Assembly (NCBI GenBank): GCA_030762175.1
Contig: CM060831.1
Coordinates: forward strand, 97,169,501-97,233,500
Reading direction: 5' to 3'
DNA from: Metallyticus violacea
Lineage: Eukaryota; Arthropoda; Insecta; Mantodea; Metallyticidae
Length of the DNA: 64,000 bases
Below, piece after piece: positions 59,658 to 64,000 of the stretch. The notes beneath the pieces were generated by a model that was not told where the DNA came from, did no database searches, and was given only the letters and a program-made list of their open reading frames with translations. Within the stretch, counting starts at the first letter, position 1. Every line of letters begins with the position of its first letter. A program made the translations under genes and the position numbers.

Positions 59658-60421
59658 TATAAATATATGTAAACTATTTATATTGCTAATTACAATGCCA
59701 AAATATGATGATTGGGCCTACATGAATTATATTTCAGGAGAGGTGGTTTGGAGGAACTTTTTCACACTTCAACTTCCTGAAAGGAGGCTTGAAAAACAAA
59801 AGATGGCTTTACCCACATCATAGGCCTTTGTGACAGTGGTAGTATTTAGGATTTCCATACAGAGTTTTCTTGCTTACTCTCAGCTAAGTTTCATCTCCAG
59901 TGACAATCTTCGAAAGAAACCTGTCACCTTTCTCACCTAAACATTCTCTTATGCGCACCATTGAGTGTCTTAATATGATGTTTGGACCACAGTATACATG
60001 GAAGGGGCACCTTTGATGTTCGTGCTTCTAAAACCCGGCTCCGAAATCCATAGATGACGCTTTCTCATTGCAGGTAAATTATGATTAGTAATCAGCTGTA
60101 AATGTGGAAGTTACGGATTCGCCAATTAAAATTTAACCGTAATGATTTTTTTCAAAGTATATATGCAATCTCCGTACTTGAAATTAAAATAAAACGTAAT
60201 TATGTAGAACACCGCATTCATTAAGACGGATAAATGTTGTTTTGTAAATATGGTTTTCGATTTGATTGTTTATTGATGGTTTTTGAATGGCGATCAAGTG
60301 TTTTTAAGTACTACTATTATTTCTTTTTCTCCTAAATTTCTACTTTATTTTTACCTGAGAAAGTATTACGAAGTTTTTTAAATCATAACGTTACTGATAT
60401 AAAATTACAGTAAATGACAGA

Positions 60422-60424
<3 letters not shown>

Positions 60425-60459
<35 letters not shown>
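60425..60459. repeat. (TC)n microsatellite
   Basis: About 17 CT units. Confidence 0.96.
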
Positions 60460-60708
60460 AAAAGCGAATATTGTGTTTTTCCACGCTTTACTGCAGCTTT
60501 ACCATGCTCTTGCTTGATAATCAAGTAGGAAAGGAGAGAGGAATAACGTAAAGAGATATGAGTGGTGTTGTGTAAAATTACCACACATAAAATAAGCAAT
60601 TATCCGAGAGGAAATGTCACTGCACAAATACCAACTCGAGTGCTTAATTTTTCTGTATTTATTTTCTTGGCAGCCTTTTACCACATATGAATGCCGAACA
60701 TTATATGA

Positions 60709-60778
60709 AATAATAATAATAATAATAATAATAATATAATAATATTAATAATGTAATAATAACAATAATAATAACGAA
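60709..60778. repeat. Imperfect (AAT)n tract
   Basis: AAT units with breaks over about 70 bp. Confidence 0.9.
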
Positions 60779-61384
60779 GAAAGAAACACGCAATTTGTTT
60801 TAATGTGTGTATTATTACTTGGCAGAACGTTTTTCAGTGTTTTTAACATTTTCCAGCATAGAAACATTTTGAACTCGGAATTAGTAAAAAAATTCGGAAT
60901 GCTTACATTCCGTAATGTTTATTATTGGGTTTTCAATGACATACACATGCCTGATGTCTGTTTAATTTATTAAAAATAGTAATAAATACTCTCAGTTTGC
61001 ATTCAATTTTACCCCTTTATTTATGCAGAGCCCTCTGTAGAAGAATACAGGTAATAAAATAAATTTTATGACATACGTGGTTAGAATTTGATCTCGCGAA
61101 ATCCACAAGCGTCCCCACTGTATGTACTGTGCTTCAGAGATAGTTTACAGAAAGGCGTTCACGTCCTAGAAGGTTGTTTTCTGAAGTGGAGTGTGGTAGT
61201 AAATATTAATAAAAGCAAAACAATGACTTTTAAAAATGACTAATGTATGCCAGAAATGAAAAATGATACCTACAGTGGACAAAAAATACAAAATGTTAAA
61301 TTTTTGCACTATTTGGGAATATCCTTTAATATGAATAGTAATTGGAATAAGTACTTCTCTATTATTAATTATAAAGCACAATTA
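60779..61384. other. AT-rich DNA, nothing recognised
   Basis: The minus frame 61,166-61,381 carries no domain. The sequence just upstream of the LINE fragment may belong to it. Confidence 0.35.
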
Positions 61385-62065
61385 AATTAGTTACTACGTG
61401 TTCAGACTCGCGTTCCAGTAGATACACTTAGAAAGGATGTCTAATGCTATTATTAAGTCTATTCTGTTATATGGAAGTTAAATATGGGGATGGGGGAAAG
61501 CTGAACGTGTAAATAAAATTCAAGTCGATTTTTGGAAAAGGGTCTTCGCGATCTCCAAAGGAACGTCAAACTGCGATTATAAGGGAGGTGGGTTATTAGT
61601 AAAACAAGGACGGTGAAATACCGGCTTAAACTAATGCAGGAAGATCAGTCCAATCTTCGCGCTAAATGCTATAGATATCAGGTGCAAAATACAACACAAC
61701 GTTTTGGGCTGCAGAGGTGGAAAGAGGACACATAAAATTGGCCTGGGTTGAACATGACAACGAGGCAATGCATAATAAAAACGTATGGAAGAAGTTTAAA
61801 ACAGGGCTAGAGGTAATCAGCAGGCACAAAATCGAGGCAGAACGTAATTCGGAAGTCTCCTTGAGGCTGTTAAGTTCAGCTGGGGTATAGGGGTTCGTTC
61901 TAGAGAGAAAGGCGAGATCAGTTGGAAAGCCCCAAAAATAACGGCAATTTCTGTTAGGAGAATCCACCCATTTTGTGAAGGGGGTGAGGAATGGGTACAT
62001 ATTCTGGCAGAATGTACTCATTGGGATAACCTGAGAAAAATTTCCTTTTTTTAATGGGAATCAGA
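61385..62065 (+). pseudogene. Fourth LINE fragment (thumb to C-terminal cysteine motif)
   Basis: Plus strand: SILLYGS-like leader (near 61,460), then KAERVNKIQVDFWKRVF with ISKGTSNCDY (about 61,500-61,580), the 'W-G-x...F-x-x-K-x-(F/L)-G-(I/V)-P-x-x-T' thumb. Then VKYRLKLMQEDQSNLRAKCY, then IHPFCEGGEEWVHILAECTH (about 61,960-62,020), the C-terminal C-x(2)-C-like/H-x4-C motif. The latter matches the motif of the fragment at 51.9-53.3 kb, so the two belong to one family. Frameshifts and an in-frame stop occur; RT palm and 5' end are absent. Confidence 0.75.
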
Positions 62066-62179
62066 GGTCGTTTGGCATGCTGGGGCCTGTTTCTGGAAGG
62101 CACTAAAGGGTTTAACATGGCCATTTTCCTAGACAAAGTGCGCGAAACTAGATGTTACACCCTAGTTTGCTGGAGCTAG

Positions 62180-62510
62180 GAGTTCCAGACGTTTCGTCCA
62201 CAACTGCGCCGCATATCTTCAGTGGGGTGAATGAAGTCTCCTTGGAGAATGCGTCACTGCATCTGATGAAGAAGGGTACACAAGCAGAAGTTGGTGATCC
62301 CTGCTAGCAGGACTAGGGCTTTCCTTGTCAGATTTCTAAGGACCAAATTTGATATTTCATCCGGACCAGGAGCTTAGCCATTGGTCAGATGCTAAATGAT
62401 GTATTTCACCTCTGAGGGGTAGGTTCTGCGCAATTTGTTATATATGCACGTGGTTTGAATATTTGCGATGTTGAAAATAATGTTGGCATCGAAGTCTTGG
62501 TTGAATGGTT
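62180..62510 (-). pseudogene. LINE reverse transcriptase N-terminal fragment
   Basis: Minus strand about 62,440-62,290: SEVKYII, stop, HLTNG, stop, APGPDEISNLVLRNLTRKAL. This is the hallmark 'L-(K/N)-x-G-K-A-P-G-P-D-x-I-x-x-x-x-L-(K/R)-N-L' fingers region of LINE reverse transcriptases. ITNFCLCTLL and QGDFIHPT follow, equivalent to 'N-x-x-L-x-x-G-x-F-P-x-x-W'. It is on the opposite strand to its LINE neighbour (61,385-62,065) and therefore a separate insertion or an inversion. Confidence 0.75.
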
Positions 62511-62853
62511 CAGTATTTGGCTTGCATGCTTCCTCCATGGCATAACAGCCCAGAAGATACATATAGTGATATGTGCGACTCCGGCCGTGAAAGCCTACGT
62601 TCCCTCATAGAAGCAATTTGTTTTCTAGTAGAACGCAATAACTAATATAATTATAAATAATATATTGTATGTTACATTCATAATACCGAAATTCCCGATT
62701 AATTTTTTTGTTTATTTAATATTATAATATGGTTTGACTTTAAATTATTATCTTTCCTCTTTCTAATTGTATATCACACTTAAGCAATTACAGTCGAATA
62801 TCTATGCATGATATATATTTGTTATATCCATATAGAATTTTATAACATTAAAG
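62511..62853. other. Unassigned AT-rich sequence
   Basis: No supported feature. Confidence 0.4.
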
Positions 62854-62854
62854 A

Positions 62855-62951
<97 letters not shown>

Positions 62952-63124
62952 GCTGCTGTTACTACTACTACTACTACTACTACTACTAAAACTACTACTA
63001 CTACTACTACTACTGCTACTAATACTATTACTGCTACTACTCCTGTTACTACTACTACTACTACTAGTACTGCTGCTGCGTTTACTAATACTACTTCTGT
63101 TACTACTATTAATACTACTACTGT
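62854..63124. repeat. (ACT)n trinucleotide array, left part
   Basis: Long, nearly perfect TAC/ACT units with rare TGC, AAT and GTT variants. It is the reverse-strand form of the (AGT)n unit at 50-51.7 kb. Confidence 0.97.
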
Positions 63125-63126
63125 GT

Positions 63127-63424
63127 AAGTCCTGGTGGTGTAGTGGTTACCACACTTGCCTCCTAAACCCAAGATCGCGGGTTCCATCCGGGCCAGGACC
63201 GATGAAATCTTTCGGGCGTAAAAACCCTAGGTATGGTTTACTTCGGAAGGGAAGTAAAGCCATGGGTCCCGTGTCGTATATTTTACGGCACGATAAAGAA
63301 CCTCAAGCATGAAAAAAAGGGCCTCTGAGCAAAATTTGTCGGATATTTCACACCCTAAATAGAATGGGACGCTGATGACCTGAGCTGTTAAAGAGCGCCC
63401 GTAAATAAACCAAATTAAAAAAAA
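63127..63424 (+). repeat. SINE family A, full length, inside the (ACT)n array
   Basis: The head agtcctggtggtgtagtggt pairs with ccaggacc after the B-box, giving a tRNA-Gly-like cloverleaf outline. The body and tail (gacgctgatgacctgag, then gcgcccgtaaataaacc) end in an A-rich run, and ACT repeats resume at once. It is the most complete copy in the window. Confidence 0.95.
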
Positions 63425-63427
63425 AAT

Positions 63428-64000
63428 TACTACTACTACTGCTACTACCACTACTACTACTGTTACTACTACTACTGCTGCTACTACTATTGCTACTAAT
63501 ACTACTACTACAACTACTCAACTACTACCACTACTGTTGCTGCTACTACTACACTACAACTATTACTACTACAGCTGCTACTAGTACTGCTACTACAACT
63601 GTTACTACCTACTGTTACTACTACCACTACTGCTGCTGCTACTACTACACTACTACCACTAGTATTACTACTACTACTACTGCTGCTGCTGTTACTACAC
63701 TACTGTTACTACTACTACCACTACTGCTGCTGCTACTACTACACTACTGTTACTACTACTATTACTACTTCTACGGTTACTACTACACTACTGTTACTAC
63801 TACTAGTACTACTGCTACTACTACTACTACTACTACAGTTACTTTTACTACTACTGTTACTACTGCTACTGCTGCTACTACTAATATTACTAGCACTACT
63901 ACTGTTACTACACTACTAGTACTACTACTGTTACTACACTACTAGTACTACTTCTGTTACTACACTACTGTTACTACTACTACACTACTGTCACTACACT
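63428..64000. repeat. (ACT)n array, right part, running off the window end
   Basis: It is less regular than the left part, with recurring higher-order phrases such as ctgctgctactactacacta and gttactacactactgtta. It continues past base 64,000, so its size is unknown. Confidence 0.96.

Noticed and set aside
63127..63200. Functional tRNA-Gly gene
   Set aside because: The head pairs like a tRNA, but the same head recurs in family A copies followed by the SINE body, and the anticodon stem is poorly formed. It is a SINE promoter.
62808..63945. Thr-rich and Val-rich open frames near the window end
   Set aside because: Translations of the ACT array and the SINE inside it.

Overview
The window looks like AT-rich eukaryotic nuclear DNA, most likely from an arthropod and probably an insect. 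The reasons are several families of tRNA-derived SINEs, many mariner/Tc1-, pogo- and hAT-like DNA transposon remains, several decayed non-LTR retrotransposons, and abundant microsatellites. There are no operons, Shine-Dalgarno sites or long clean reading frames. I could not name the species. I found no complete host protein gene and no functional RNA gene. Almost every longer reading frame lies in a SINE, a simple repeat or a transposon remnant.

Layout. 1-5 kb: AT-rich DNA with a broken Myb/SANT-like domain (about 1.5 kb), an (ATT)n tract and a short 142-bp tandem repeat. 5-8 kb: a dispersed repeat, then a nested structure in which a minus-strand SINE is split by a 1.2-kb insertion with inverted ends and an internal 103-bp tandem array. 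9.5-13 kb: a mariner fragment, a complete but small pogo/Tigger-like element and a SINE. 14-17 kb: diverged duplications. 17.2-21.1 kb: a large inverted repeat (arms about 1 kb or more, loop about 1.5 kb); the loop carries a candidate LTR and the right arm carries two later SINE insertions with target-site duplications. 21.5-24.7 kb: two copies of a short Tc1/mariner-type element plus an old SINE. 25.9-28.5 kb: a decayed hAT element with a candidate solo LTR inside. 32.5-36 kb: a LINE fragment, a SINE and an internally deleted DDE transposon. 38-43 kb: another LINE fragment, an irritans-type mariner interrupted by a SINE, and a third mariner remnant. 44.8-47.8 kb: a THAP-like reading frame and a pogo-like fragment. 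49.9-51.7 kb: a 1.75-kb (AGT)n array. 51.9-53.6 kb: a LINE fragment containing reverse transcriptase motifs, with a SINE in it. 54-59 kb: tandem duplications and a DDE transposase fragment. 61-64 kb: two LINE fragments and a large (ACT)n array with a SINE, running off the window end.

The elements can be partly ordered in time. The SINE in the mariner at 40.2 kb, the two SINEs in the inverted-repeat arm and the insertion that splits the SINE at 6.4-7.9 kb are all nested events. All family names rest on motifs read by eye, with no database search.
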